DNA of 64,000 bases from Nitrospirota bacterium (GCA_016180645.1 JACPAV010000006.1:62001-126000), one strand, 5' to 3'. Shown: positions 51,731-59,584, counted from the stretch's first letter. Made by a program: numbers and translations. The notes: generated from the sequence alone by a model not told the origin.

Positions 51731-52207
51731 TCAAACAGATCGGGGCTTCATGGCCTGCTCGATTTCGGCCTTCCGAAGATGGGCAATGTAGGCAGGATTT
51801 GAGACGAGGTTGAAGGCGTAGGCGAGGGCCGGATTCAATTCGGAAGGGATCGGCGTGCCTGCTGGACCCAGGTGCCACAAGCGATCCGCGAAATCGTGAT
51901 CGCAGGAAACGACGCCGATGGGGTCAGGGAGGTCCGCGGTGACCTTGTCCAGTGTCCTTCCCGATAGGAAATGGGCGTAGAGGCCGTAAGCGGGGGGATC
52001 AGTGGAGCAACGGTGGATGACAACGCCCCGGTCGGAAGCCGTGTGCGATTTGAAGACGACGAGCCAATCGGGGGCGGGGAAAGAGTGTTGGCCCACCGCT
52101 GTCCGGGCCGTCGGCTGGATCGCCGCGCCGGCCGCCATATCGGCGGCCATCCGGAGGAACTCCCGCCGTTCGAGGTGTTTTGCACTGCTCGGTCTCTTGG
52201 CGTCCAT
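51731..52207 (-). CDS. Uncharacterised protein with a Tat-like N-terminus
   Basis: 158 residues. The N-terminus has RREFLRMAADMAAGAAIQPTA, a twin-arginine followed by a moderately hydrophobic stretch. The remainder (WLVVFKSHTASDRGVV, GVVSCDHDFADRLWHLGPAG) is a soluble domain I do not recognise. It lies upstream of the nuclease-EVE operon on the same strand with a 102-base gap that includes TTGACA-like words. Confidence 0.5.
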   Translation of the reverse strand: MDAKRPSSAKHLERREFLRMAADMAAGAAIQPTARTAVGQHSFPAPDWLVVFKSHTASDRGVVIHRCSTDPPAYGLYAHFLSGRTLDKVTADLPDPIGVVSCDHDFADRLWHLGPAGTPIPSELNPALAYAFNLVSNPAYIAHLRKAEIEQAMKPRSV

Positions 52208-52334
52208 TGGTCGCCATGGACGCTTCGTTCCCGCGAACAGTCAAGTCGATTCGGACGATTTCAGACTATGGGTTGCTATTCAGAACTCTTGGCCGAAGTT
52301 CGGGGAAGAGCAGCGAAGTAAGGGGATGGGGGGA

Positions 52335-52772
52335 TTACAGACAGCCGGTGGTGGTCTTGGAGCAGGTGCAGTCGCAGGAGTTCGCGCCAAGCGTACAAGG
52401 GTCCTTGGTGCCCATGCAGGTGGACTCGGCGGTGAATGCGACGGAACTCGATGAGGCCGATGAACTTTCGCATGAGGTGACGTTCACGCTGGCGTTCGCG
52501 GTCGTACAAACCGCCGTACAGCGGCAGTTCCAGTTGACCTTGGTCGTGGTGACGGTGGTTGTCGTCGCTGTGTCCGTTTGGCCGGTCTTGGAATCCTTCG
52601 TGGTGGTCGTTGTGCTTTTCGTAGAGCCTGAGCTGCTCGTGGTAGTGGCGGTCTCCTCGTCATCCCCGTCCAGGAGATCTTCCAACTCACCGCAGGCGAC
52701 GAGCGGTGCCATTAGGCAGAGGAGAATTGCAAATGTCTTCAACCCTGAAGAACGAACTTTTGCTTGCATCAT
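52335..52772 (-). CDS. Ser/Thr-rich lipoprotein with a Cys-rich C-terminal module
   Basis: 145 residues: signal peptide with lipobox (MAPLVAC), an acidic segment, a long Ser/Thr/Lys linker (about 40-78) and a Cys-rich end (WNCRCTAVC, CTCSKTTTGC) with eight or more cysteines. The Cys module resembles that of the next gene upstream (WSCNCDVTC). The 4-base overlap with that gene shows co-expression. Looks like a surface-displayed, disulfide-stabilised domain on a stalk. Confidence 0.65.
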   Translation of the reverse strand: MMQAKVRSSGLKTFAILLCLMAPLVACGELEDLLDGDDEETATTTSSSGSTKSTTTTTKDSKTGQTDTATTTTVTTTKVNWNCRCTAVCTTANASVNVTSCESSSASSSSVAFTAESTCMGTKDPCTLGANSCDCTCSKTTTGCL

Positions 52773-53590
52773 TTACAAAGATTTCGGGCGCAGGTCTTGG
52801 CAGTCGCAGAACACCCACAAGTCCCGCACGAGAGTTTTGCCGTCCCGGTTGGACATTGGTAGGAAACGACATCTTGGGAGCAATTTCCTGCGGCCGTTGT
52901 CGCGACCGTGGCCTTATCAGTATTGTCCAAGGCGCATTCGACGCCTGATGCATTGCCTATGATGATGGCCCCGCCTCTTGGTATTGTAATCGTCCTACTC
53001 GGAATCTGATTGGTACCCTGGCAAGTTACGTCGCAATTGCAGCTCCATTCTGCGCATGCGACAGGCTTCGTGTCGTCGTTGTCTGTTCCTCCGGAGACCT
53101 TGTCAACGTAGGAATCACAGTCCACATCGGGGCCACAAACATGATTCTTGGGATCGATGACTTTGGGAGAGTACTGGAAATTGATAGGGGCGGGTGGGGA
53201 GGGAGGGTCGATCACAATGACTGAACCAACTTGCGCTGCCTTCTGTTCGGGCTTTTCAAAACAATCCACGGTGAACAACTTGTAAGACCCAGCTGAAACT
53301 TGGGAAAAAGTGAATGTGCCATCCGAGTCCGTTAAGGTAGCTGCATTGGACGCTGATTTTTCAGTGGCGGAATCGACCAGAGCCAGTGGGAACTTCGAAA
53401 TCGGAGAACCATCGCAAGTTCGTTTGACCGTACCAGAGATCGACACGGTAGGAGGTGGAGGCGCCGCCGCCGTGGTCAGATCTGTGTCTCCTTGCTCCGG
53501 GTCGCCGCTACACGACATAGCGAGGGCGAGGAAAGTAGCAAGAAAATATGTGCGTGCGCCAGCCCGGCCTCTCTGGACATTGCCTCGCAT
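52769..53590 (-). CDS. Lipoprotein with a carboxypeptidase-regulatory-like domain and Cys-rich module
   Basis: 273 residues. Signal peptide and lipobox (FLALAMSC), a Pro linker, a CarboxypepD_reg/peptidase-associated beta domain (SISGTVKRTCDGSPISKFPLALVD ... GSYKLFTVDC), then a Cys-rich part (WSCNCDVTC, LSCGTCGCSATAKTCARNLC). The ATG at 53590 gives the cleaner signal peptide, and one at 53626 is possible. A minus-strand promoter-like pair TTGACT/TATTCT (18 bases apart, about 53640-53672) overlaps the divergent XRE gene. Confidence 0.65.
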   Translation of the reverse strand: MRGNVQRGRAGARTYFLATFLALAMSCSGDPEQGDTDLTTAAAPPPPTVSISGTVKRTCDGSPISKFPLALVDSATEKSASNAATLTDSDGTFTFSQVSAGSYKLFTVDCFEKPEQKAAQVGSVIVIDPPSPPAPINFQYSPKVIDPKNHVCGPDVDCDSYVDKVSGGTDNDDTKPVACAEWSCNCDVTCQGTNQIPSRTITIPRGGAIIIGNASGVECALDNTDKATVATTAAGNCSQDVVSYQCPTGTAKLSCGTCGCSATAKTCARNLCK

Positions 53591-53649
53591 CTTGGCTTGG
53601 CATCGATAAGACCCCCAGTATTCCATGTGTAGGGCGGAGAATACGTCCT

Positions 53650-54066
53650 ATGGATAGAATAAGTCAAGTCCTCTCTGTGTATTGGGATGTTCCGGGCCGG
53701 AGTCTGGCGGCCAATAATCGGGCCACGGTGGACCAGAAGGACAAGATCAAGGCCCTCGTGGGTGACCGGATGCAATCGCTTCGAAAGGCGAAGGGTCTGA
53801 CTCAGGGAGAGTTGTCCGAGAGGGTGGGCATCTCCGACAAGTACCTCTCGAACGTCGAGTGCGGACGGGAAAACCCGACGCTGGACACTCTCCTCGGCGT
53901 AGCCGCGGCCCTAGGCGTTCCGATCTGGGAATTCTTTGCAATCCAGGAAGCAAGCCTTTCTGACGTGGACAAGGTGAAGACGGCCCAATCGCTCTTGAAG
54001 AAGGCTGCCCCGAAAGACGTCGATATCGTTCTCCGCCTCCTCCGCGAGATCGGAATCAAGCCTTAG
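53650..54066 (+). CDS. XRE-family transcriptional regulator
   Basis: 138 residues. The HTH at about 38-95 (MQSLRKAKGLTQGELSERVGISDKYLSNVECGRENPTLDTLLGVAAALGVPIWEFF) is a textbook Cro/CI type. The N-terminal 30 residues are variable, so an internal start at the ATG at 53770 is possible. It is divergent from the lipoprotein pair and could repress it. Confidence 0.85.
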   Translation: MDRISQVLSVYWDVPGRSLAANNRATVDQKDKIKALVGDRMQSLRKAKGLTQGELSERVGISDKYLSNVECGRENPTLDTLLGVAAALGVPIWEFFAIQEASLSDVDKVKTAQSLLKKAAPKDVDIVLRLLREIGIKP

Positions 54067-54331
54067 CTGGGGGACGCCGGGGTGAGATCCGGCGGCCACG
54101 TTATCGCCGCGAGCGTCGCAGCCCAAGGACGAGTTCGTAGGCGTCTTGCGCGTGGTCGCGGAGGTCGGCGCATTCCCGCTTCGTTCCAAGGGCAAGTCAA
54201 ATCGTTTCGGATTCGACATAGGTCTGGACAAGCGTGGTTCGCGGGTGGCGAATGGGCGGTCGATTCACCTTCGATTCCCGCGCGGTGTACACGACCTCTC
54301 AAATTAGCGAAAATCAGGGTATAGTTGGGTC

Positions 54332-54565
54332 ATGAGTTTGCCAGGCCGAATTGCCGTTGATCCCAATTACTGTGGCGGGCGGCCCCATTTCCGGGGCACG
54401 CGAGTACCGGTCTATGTGGTGTTGGAGATGCTCGCGAATCGCGAGGACACGAATGAAATTCTATCCGAATATCCCAATCTTACCGCCGAGGATCTCCGGG
54501 ACGCGCTTGTGTACGCCAAGCAACTGGCTGAGATTCCGGGAGCGCCGTTAGCCGTCGGCTCCTGA
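54332..54565 (+). CDS. DUF433-family antitoxin
   Basis: 77 residues: RIAVDPNYCGGRPHFRGTRVPVYVVLEMLANREDTNEILSEYPNLTAEDLRDALVYA is the DUF433 winged-helix pattern (G-P-x-I/x-G-T-R). It precedes a DUF5615 gene, the usual partner. TATAGT lies 6 bases before the ATG (54320-54325), suggesting a leaderless transcript as for the VapBC-type pair at 3.4 kb. The 265 bases upstream are empty. Confidence 0.85.
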   Translation: MSLPGRIAVDPNYCGGRPHFRGTRVPVYVVLEMLANREDTNEILSEYPNLTAEDLRDALVYAKQLAEIPGAPLAVGS

Positions 54566-54599
54566 TCGCCGATCTCTGCATACGGCCCGAGCGGTCGCC

Positions 54600-54944
54600 G
54601 TGAAGATCATCGTCGACAACAACCTGCCAGCCAGTCTCGCTCACCTAATCCGTTCGGCCGGCTTCGACGCATCGCATGTTGTTGAGATCGGAATGGGATC
54701 TGCGAGTGACGCCGAGATACGCCGGAAATACGATCAGGAGAATATCATCTTCGTTTCTCGCGATTCCGATTTCTGGTTTCAGCGGCCGAAAGGTTGGTCA
54801 GTAGCTTGGATATCCGTTCACAACCCCACGCTTGCCCAATTGCGGGGACCCATCGCCCAGCGACTGAAGGAAGCATTGCCGAGAATGACGCCGGGGTCGA
54901 GGATGATGGTGACGGAGCAGGCGGTGGTCTTCTACAGCGGCTAG
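54600..54944 (+). CDS. DUF5615 PIN-like toxin
   Basis: 114 residues: IIVDNNLPASLAHLIRSAGFDASHVVEIGMGSASDAEI is the DUF5615/Mut7-C PIN-like start, with acidic residues in VDNNLP and FVSRDSDFW. It starts at a GTG, 34 bases after the antitoxin stop. Expected to be an RNase toxin. Confidence 0.82.
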   Translation: MKIIVDNNLPASLAHLIRSAGFDASHVVEIGMGSASDAEIRRKYDQENIIFVSRDSDFWFQRPKGWSVAWISVHNPTLAQLRGPIAQRLKEALPRMTPGSRMMVTEQAVVFYSG

Positions 54945-55024
54945 GGAGTAGATTCCTCCGCGGCACCTAGATTCATTGGCGATGCGTTGGGTTTGGCCTT
55001 CACGTGCCGGCGGCGAGAGGCTGG

Positions 55025-55600
55025 CTATAACCCTATTCCCTTGAGCGCCTTGTTGACCACGCGGTCCGACAGTTTGCCGACAACTTTCCGACCAATTCCG
55101 TCGATCACGCGCCCGGCCTCATCGGTCGCTTGCTCTTTGCCTACCACACTCGCCCGACCGGCCACGTAGCCGCCCAAGGCGGCTAAGCAAATACCACCAC
55201 CTATAACCCAAGGACTGGCCCACCAAGGCCGGGAGACCGAAGCCGGCACCTGTCGGCTTCGATCGTCTCGTTGAAACCGCAAGCCCGTGATCATTCTCGT
55301 CACCCCGTCCATCTTGGCGTTGAGAGAGGCGATTTGGTCGGCGGAGTAATCATGGGAAACAGCCGAGGGCTCAGGGGTGGGTGGGTTCAAGATTTCCGGC
55401 ATGGGTGCCTCCCATTGAGGGTTACCCCCAGGGGTAGGGGTAGGGCTCCCGAACCGTTGCATCGGCGCCGCCGGCGGCCTCGGCCGGAATTCGCACCGGC
55501 CCATGTGCCCGTTCGCCTGGTCGGATTCGTCATACGCCCTATCGCAGTACGGGCACGGGAACTTTCCTTCGGTGTTCCTCACGGGTTTCAATCTGCTCAT
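55025..55600 (-). CDS. C2HC zinc-finger protein with a membrane helix
   Basis: 191 residues: a zinc-finger-like start (CPYCDRAYDESDQANGHMGRC: Cys16-x2-Cys19-x12-His32-x3-Cys36), a Pro-rich linker (about 40-85), a helical stretch (DQIASLNAKMDGVTRMITGL) and one membrane helix (about 128-150, WASPWVIGGGICLAALGGYVAGRA) followed by a soluble tail. No family recognised. Last gene of the island before attR. Confidence 0.6.
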   Translation of the reverse strand: MSRLKPVRNTEGKFPCPYCDRAYDESDQANGHMGRCEFRPRPPAAPMQRFGSPTPTPGGNPQWEAPMPEILNPPTPEPSAVSHDYSADQIASLNAKMDGVTRMITGLRFQRDDRSRQVPASVSRPWWASPWVIGGGICLAALGGYVAGRASVVGKEQATDEAGRVIDGIGRKVVGKLSDRVVNKALKGIGL

Positions 55601-55798
55601 TGCGTGTCCTCCTTTCGCAGAGGTTGGTGGCTGTGGTGGTGGCTGTCGGCTCGTAAGGCCGGGCCATGGTGGTCCGACGCCGTCAATGACGGCGGTGGCG
55701 CGACATGGGTGAATAACTTCGAACTTTCGCAGACAAATCCGATTCCGTCGGGGATCGTCAAACAGTAGGAAAGACGTGAGGATCGAGGGCTGGAAGTG

Positions 55799-55874
55799 TT
55801 ATGAGACCCTCGCTCTGCCATTGAGCTACGCCGGCGAGCATTCGTAAAATGGACTCGGCACGTCCCCCTGTCAA
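55799..55874 (-). other. attR with the displaced ancestral tRNA 5' half and its promoter
   Basis: 55799-55837 repeats the tRNA 5' half. Joined to the 3' half at 38938-38972 it would give a tRNA with a perfect acceptor stem (C6-G67 instead of the present T6-G67). On the minus strand TTGACA (55869-55874) and CATTTT (55846-55851) are 17 bases apart and would start transcription close to the tRNA 5' end. This is therefore the original tRNA promoter, now separated from the tRNA. Confidence 0.85.
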
Positions 55875-55943
55875 TGAGCGAAACGCGTGATCCACGTTCA
55901 CCGCTCAATGGCGACGAACTGAACGCCATGAAAACCTATCGCG

Positions 55944-56001
55944 GCCATTGAGCTACGCCAACAATCGCTCGTAAGATGCACTCGGCGCGCGCGACTGTCA
56001 A
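55944..56001 (-). pseudogene. 5' remnant of a second tRNA gene with its promoter
   Basis: GCGTAGCTCAATGGC on the minus strand matches the start of the tRNA (acceptor end, T8, D stem), then the sequence diverges. Upstream, TTGACA (55996-56001) and CATCTT (55973-55978) are again 17 bases apart, the same geometry as at 55846-55874, and the intervening CGAGT-CATTTTACGA / CGAGTG-CATCTTACGA words agree. It is either an earlier integration scar or a broken tandem tRNA. Confidence 0.7.
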
Positions 56002-56440
56002 CAAATGGAAACTTAGTTGTGATTGCATTCAGGGTCATCACGAGGTCGCTCGGAACTGGTCCAGCATCGATCGCGAGACACACTCAGCGTGATAGGACGA
56101 CTTCCCGAGAATTGCGGAATAGCCGCCGACGGGGTCTACAAGCCTGGAGAACCGCGAATTCCTACTTTCTTCCGACTTCGCCCCCAATCCATCATCGGCC
56201 ATGACCCGTAAAACGAGTTGAACATTGAGGATAGTGGAGGTAGAGTGTTCCCTCATGGGGAGCAGCAAGCATCCTGGTCTCCGTTCCGGCGGAGTTTCTC
56301 TTACGTCCAGAATCATGCCTACGTCGAAAATGCCAGCTCATCCTCAACAACTCGCGGTCCAGCGTTCCCAGGCTACAAGATCATTCTCATGGTTCGCGTG
56401 TGGGCAGCAGTCCATTACAACTGACCCTAATCCTATCCGC
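56002..56440. repeat. Gene-free stretch with a dispersed repeat
   Basis: No convincing gene in about 440 bases. Around 56140-56200 it contains the second copy of the repeat seen at 27377-27440, inverted relative to it (CGCGAATTCCTACTTTCTTC and CGACTTCGCCCCCAATCC here). A frame open from 56225 runs into the next gene but lacks coding character before 56441. Confidence 0.65.
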
Positions 56441-58270
56441 ATGGGCAGCACCCAACGAGCGGTTTTCCGGGTCCTAGCGCTCATCACGTTCTGTGCCTTG
56501 CCATCCTGCGGTTCATCGCCGGGCGACGCAACGACTCCCATGGTCGATCTCGCGGCTCCTGCGGGACTTGCTGCATCGGCGGGGAACGGCGGAGTGACGC
56601 TTTCGTGGAACGCGGCGACCGGGGCAACGGGTTACAAGGTCTACTACGGCACGTCTTCCACCAGCTTGAACCCGTCGGTCATTTCAACCGGGACGAAGGC
56701 TACAATTGGAAGCCTGACGAACGGGACGACCTACTATTTCGCCGTGTCGAGTACGGCGGGCCCGTTCGAGGGCCTGAAGAGCAGCACCGTGAGCGCGACG
56801 CCAACCGGCACGTCACAGGAAGTGATCCTCTCCGCTCCCACGGGTCTGGCCGCCGCGGTCGGCGACAAGCAGATCAGCCTAGCGTGGAATGCGGTGACCG
56901 GCGCATTGAGCTACAAGGCGTACTATGGGACAGCCCAGGACCAGTTGACCACGACGCTCGCCGTGACGACGACGACCGTGACCGTCACGGGACTCACGAA
57001 CGGAACCACGTACTACTTTGGGGTTGCTGCCATTTCGGGCTCGACCGAGAGCGCGAAAAGCGTCGTCGTATCGGCCAAACCGACGGACGTGGCGGACACG
57101 ACCGCGCCGACGTTCGCGGGACTATCCGCGGCAACGGCCACGTCCGCGAGTCAGATCGATCTTGCCTGGACGGCCGCTGCGGACAACGTAAGCATGGCGT
57201 CGGCGATCGTGTACAAGATCTGCCAATCCACAACGTCGGGGACCTGCGGTGCGAGTTTCACGGCCACGTACACCACGAGCGTCGGCGTTACGTCCTATTC
57301 GGCAACGGGTCTCTCAGCGGGCACAGCATACTACTTTGTCGCGCACGCGGTGGATGAGGCGGGAAATGCGGATTCAAATACTCTTCAGAAGAGCGCAACG
57401 ACGAAGGCGCCTTCTTTCGGTGCGTGCAACAGCCAAGCCTTCGAGTGCTGCGTGACGGAGGCGTACGACTGCATGATCGCCATCCCCGCGGGCACGTTCG
57501 TCCAGGGGTCGAAGTCCGGAGAAGGCGATACCGACGAAAAGCCCCGCCGACTCGTGACGCTTTCGAACTACTACATCGACAAGTACGAAGTGACGAACGC
57601 GAACTTCAAGGCGTGTGTCACCGCCGGGGAATGCACGGCGCCGTCAGGGGCGAATTCGTACACACGCACCACGTACTATGGCAACGCCACGTATGACAAC
57701 TACCCGGTGATCAAAGTGAACCACCTGCAGGGCGTGGACTACTGCAGGTGGAAAGGGCGGCGGCTTCCGACGGAGGCGGAGTGGGAAAAGGCGGCGCGGG
57801 GTCCGGCGGATGGTAGCCTCGTGGGCCTCACGAGCGGCCAGTGCACCTCCGCGGACGCGGCGGGCACGGGCCGCAACGTCAATTGCAATCTCCGGCCCTA
57901 TCCCTGGGGCGGGACGATCACCTCGAGCGAGCCCTATGCCACGGGTGCGGACTGCACGAACGGGAACGTCTCATCGGATTGTGTCGGCGATACGAGTCTG
58001 GTCGGGAGCTACCCCACCGGCGCCTCGCCGTATGGCGTGCTCGACATGGCCGGGAACGTGTTTGAATGGGTGAAGGATGGGTACGATTCAGCCTATTACG
58101 CCTCGGCACCCTCGACTGACCCACCGGGGCCGACGAGTGGGACCACTCCGGTGTGGCGCGGCGGCTCGTGGGCCTGGGACTCAGGCAGCGTGCGCTCTGC
58201 GGACCGCAACAGCGCCTCTTTGCAGTTTACGAAAGGCGAGTTCGGGTTTCGTTGTTCCAGGACGCCATGA
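56441..58270 (+). CDS. Lipoprotein with fibronectin-III repeats and an FGE-sulfatase-type domain
   Basis: 609 residues: signal peptide and lipobox (ITFCALPSC), two clear FN3 repeats (APAGLAASAGNGGVTLSWNAATGATGYKVYY..., APTGLAAAVGDKQISLAWNAVTGALSYKAYY...), a third FN3-like repeat (about 215-310), and a C-terminal formylglycine-generating-enzyme-type domain (IPAGTFVQGS, YYIDKYEVTNANFKACV, RRLPTEAEWEKAARG, GVLDMAGNVFEWV, WRGGSW, GFRCSR). Members outside true FGE mostly bind rather than catalyse. An outer-surface recognition or adhesion role is likely. The ATG at 56441 gives the signal peptide. Confidence 0.85.
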   Translation: MGSTQRAVFRVLALITFCALPSCGSSPGDATTPMVDLAAPAGLAASAGNGGVTLSWNAATGATGYKVYYGTSSTSLNPSVISTGTKATIGSLTNGTTYYFAVSSTAGPFEGLKSSTVSATPTGTSQEVILSAPTGLAAAVGDKQISLAWNAVTGALSYKAYYGTAQDQLTTTLAVTTTTVTVTGLTNGTTYYFGVAAISGSTESAKSVVVSAKPTDVADTTAPTFAGLSAATATSASQIDLAWTAAADNVSMASAIVYKICQSTTSGTCGASFTATYTTSVGVTSYSATGLSAGTAYYFVAHAVDEAGNADSNTLQKSATTKAPSFGACNSQAFECCVTEAYDCMIAIPAGTFVQGSKSGEGDTDEKPRRLVTLSNYYIDKYEVTNANFKACVTAGECTAPSGANSYTRTTYYGNATYDNYPVIKVNHLQGVDYCRWKGRRLPTEAEWEKAARGPADGSLVGLTSGQCTSADAAGTGRNVNCNLRPYPWGGTITSSEPYATGADCTNGNVSSDCVGDTSLVGSYPTGASPYGVLDMAGNVFEWVKDGYDSAYYASAPSTDPPGPTSGTTPVWRGGSWAWDSGSVRSADRNSASLQFTKGEFGFRCSRTP

Positions 58271-58286
58271 CCAAGCATTACTTACC

Positions 58287-58598
58287 ATGCAACCGAGCCC
58301 TGATTCCCATGATACTTTTCCCATCCTCTACCCTACGCTGTGCTGGCGGGGCATCGAGATCATCTATGCCTACGTTGGAGGACCCCTGTGTAACGGCATG
58401 GCCGAGCACTTCATGCGGGTCCTCAAGGAGCAGTGCATTTGGGTTCACCGGTTTCAAAACCTCGAGGAGGCCCGACGAATCATCGGCGAGTTCATTGAGC
58501 GATACAATCGAGAATGGATCCTGGAGCGGTGGGTCTATCGGACCCCCGCCCAAGTGCGGAATGACTTCCAATCCCATCCGGAGGCCCAGGCCGCATAA
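58287..58598 (+). pseudogene. C-terminal fragment of an IS3/rve-type transposase
   Basis: From about 58347 the frame reads RGIEIIYAYVGGPLCNGMAEHFMRVLKEQ... NLEEARRIIGEFIERYNREWILERWVYRTPAQVR, the end of an integrase-core transposase with the second catalytic region (G-x-N-G-x-x-E). The first catalytic Asp region and the rest of the IS are missing, and no terminal inverted repeats are visible. A decayed insertion between the FGE gene and the cassette. Confidence 0.8.
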
Positions 58599-58623
58599 TC
58601 CGGAATTAAGCGCTGGCGCAGGT

Positions 58624-58644
58624 CGCCCCGCCTTCGGCGGGGCG
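58624..58644. other. GC-rich hairpin after the transposase fragment
   Basis: CGCCCCGCC-TTC-GGCGGGGCG: a perfect 9-bp stem with a 3-base loop. No T tract follows on either strand, so it is probably a repeat unit or structural element, not an intrinsic terminator. Confidence 0.6.
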
Positions 58645-58698
58645 AAATCCCGGCCAAAATAAGCTGTCATTCTGTCCAAGAAACCCAGTGCGATTCAG

Positions 58699-58779
58699 CA
58701 CTAACAACGCGTTCAAGACAGACGCCCAAAAGCGGCGCTTCTCGCCCGTTTTGCTCGCGACTCAACGCGAACCTTAGGC
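58699..58779. other. attC-like recombination site 1
   Basis: 81 bases with integron attC layout. The left core is CACTAAC; the L boxes CGCGTTCAAG and CTCAACGCG pair with the extra unpaired base expected of attC; a central imperfect stem is present; the right core is CTTAGGC (consensus GTTRRRY, first base changed). The words TAACAA and GTTCAAG are those of classical 59-base elements. Confidence 0.6.
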
Positions 58780-58795
58780 GGATTATCGAAGAGCT

Positions 58796-59554
58796 ATGCG
58801 GATCGGGATTCTCATCGTCGGTTCTCTGTATTGGGACGGTTCGCCTGTTCGATGCCAGTGGCGTCGTGACCGGCTTGGCTGCACCGGGCAGTTCAAAGTC
58901 CGTGTGCCCATACGTTACGGCCGGAAGTCTTTGTCGCGAGGGAATACGTTTACCATGGTTTTCGCTAGGTCATGCTCAGCGCCAGAGAGGTTGGGGACAG
59001 GGCTTGTGGTCCCCGCTCGTGCAGAGTGTTGCGATCCCGAGCATCTTCTCGAGGAAGCGGAGTGCCTATGGGCCGCCGAGAAAAACTCCCGTGACCGAGA
59101 TGGCATTGCACGCGAATGGGGCAGGGTGTGCCTCGTGTGCCAGCCAGACCGACCACTTCCAAGTCAGTTCGCTTCCGTGTGGAAGGCAGCAGTTGGAAAG
59201 GCTGGATGGTGCTATCGGGCCGTCCCTGGAGCCGAGGGGGAAGAACAGCTCATAGATCCTGTCTTGGGCCTTGCTCAGTTCGAATGGCCTGTTGACGCCG
59301 AGAGCCTGCAACCGCTGACGGAGTTCGATTTGCTTCTCATGACCGCCACCGAGCCGACTTTGAGGAATTCGCACTATCCAAGCGCCACAGAAATCGCCGA
59401 AGCATGGAGAGCAGACCCGAACGACCACGTGTCGTACTTCTACAGCAATCGGCGACACGGAATCAGGACCTACGAAGACGATGAGATATTGAGGGTGGTC
59501 AAGGGAGAATCGTCTAACATCGCGATGGAGCCAACGGCGCCGGAAACGTTGTGA
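58796..59554 (+). CDS. Uncharacterised protein in an integron-like cassette
   Basis: 252 residues beginning MRIGILIVGSLYWDGSPVRCQWRRDRL, mixed alpha/beta, with no motif I recognise and several Cys and Trp residues. The ATG lies 16 bases after the first attC-like site. The last dozen residues (SNIAMEPTAPETL) are encoded by the second attC-like site, as is common for cassette genes. A GAAGAG ribosome site is present. Function unknown. Confidence 0.65.
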   Translation: MRIGILIVGSLYWDGSPVRCQWRRDRLGCTGQFKVRVPIRYGRKSLSRGNTFTMVFARSCSAPERLGTGLVVPARAECCDPEHLLEEAECLWAAEKNSRDRDGIAREWGRVCLVCQPDRPLPSQFASVWKAAVGKAGWCYRAVPGAEGEEQLIDPVLGLAQFEWPVDAESLQPLTEFDLLLMTATEPTLRNSHYPSATEIAEAWRADPNDHVSYFYSNRRHGIRTYEDDEILRVVKGESSNIAMEPTAPETL

Positions 59555-59584
59555 GCGCCACGGCTCATCGCGCGACGTTCTGCC
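59512..59584. other. attC-like recombination site 2
   Basis: 73 bases. Left core GTCTAAC fits RYYYAAC exactly. Boxes CGCGATGGAGCC (59521-59532) and GGCTCATCGCG (59562-59572) pair perfectly apart from one extra G, the extrahelical base typical of attC. The right core keeps the GTT (59577-59579) but not the following purines. Confidence 0.65.

Larger units (their letters stand above)
38973..55837. mobile_element. Integrated genomic island (about 16.8 kb) in the tRNA gene
   Basis: A 39-base direct repeat with one mismatch (38973-39011 and 55799-55837), covering the tRNA from its anticodon loop to just past the 5' end, bounds the region. A tyrosine integrase gene lies 31 bases inside the left copy and a small excisionase gene follows. 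The cargo is dominated by defence-type genes: hsdRMS, a SIR2 protein, a nuclease-EVE operon, toxin-antitoxin genes and regulators. There are no phage structural or conjugation genes, so the island would need a helper to move between cells. Confidence 0.88.

Noticed and set aside
50036-51802. 588-codon open frame on the plus strand opposite the nuclease-EVE and phosphoesterase genes
   Set aside because: It runs antisense to genes with clear motifs and overlapping starts. High GC makes long antisense frames common here, and its composition (Arg/Pro/Gly/His-rich) has no domain signature.
58287-58600. Complete insertion sequence
   Set aside because: Only the C-terminal third of a transposase is present and I could not find terminal inverted repeats or a target duplication.
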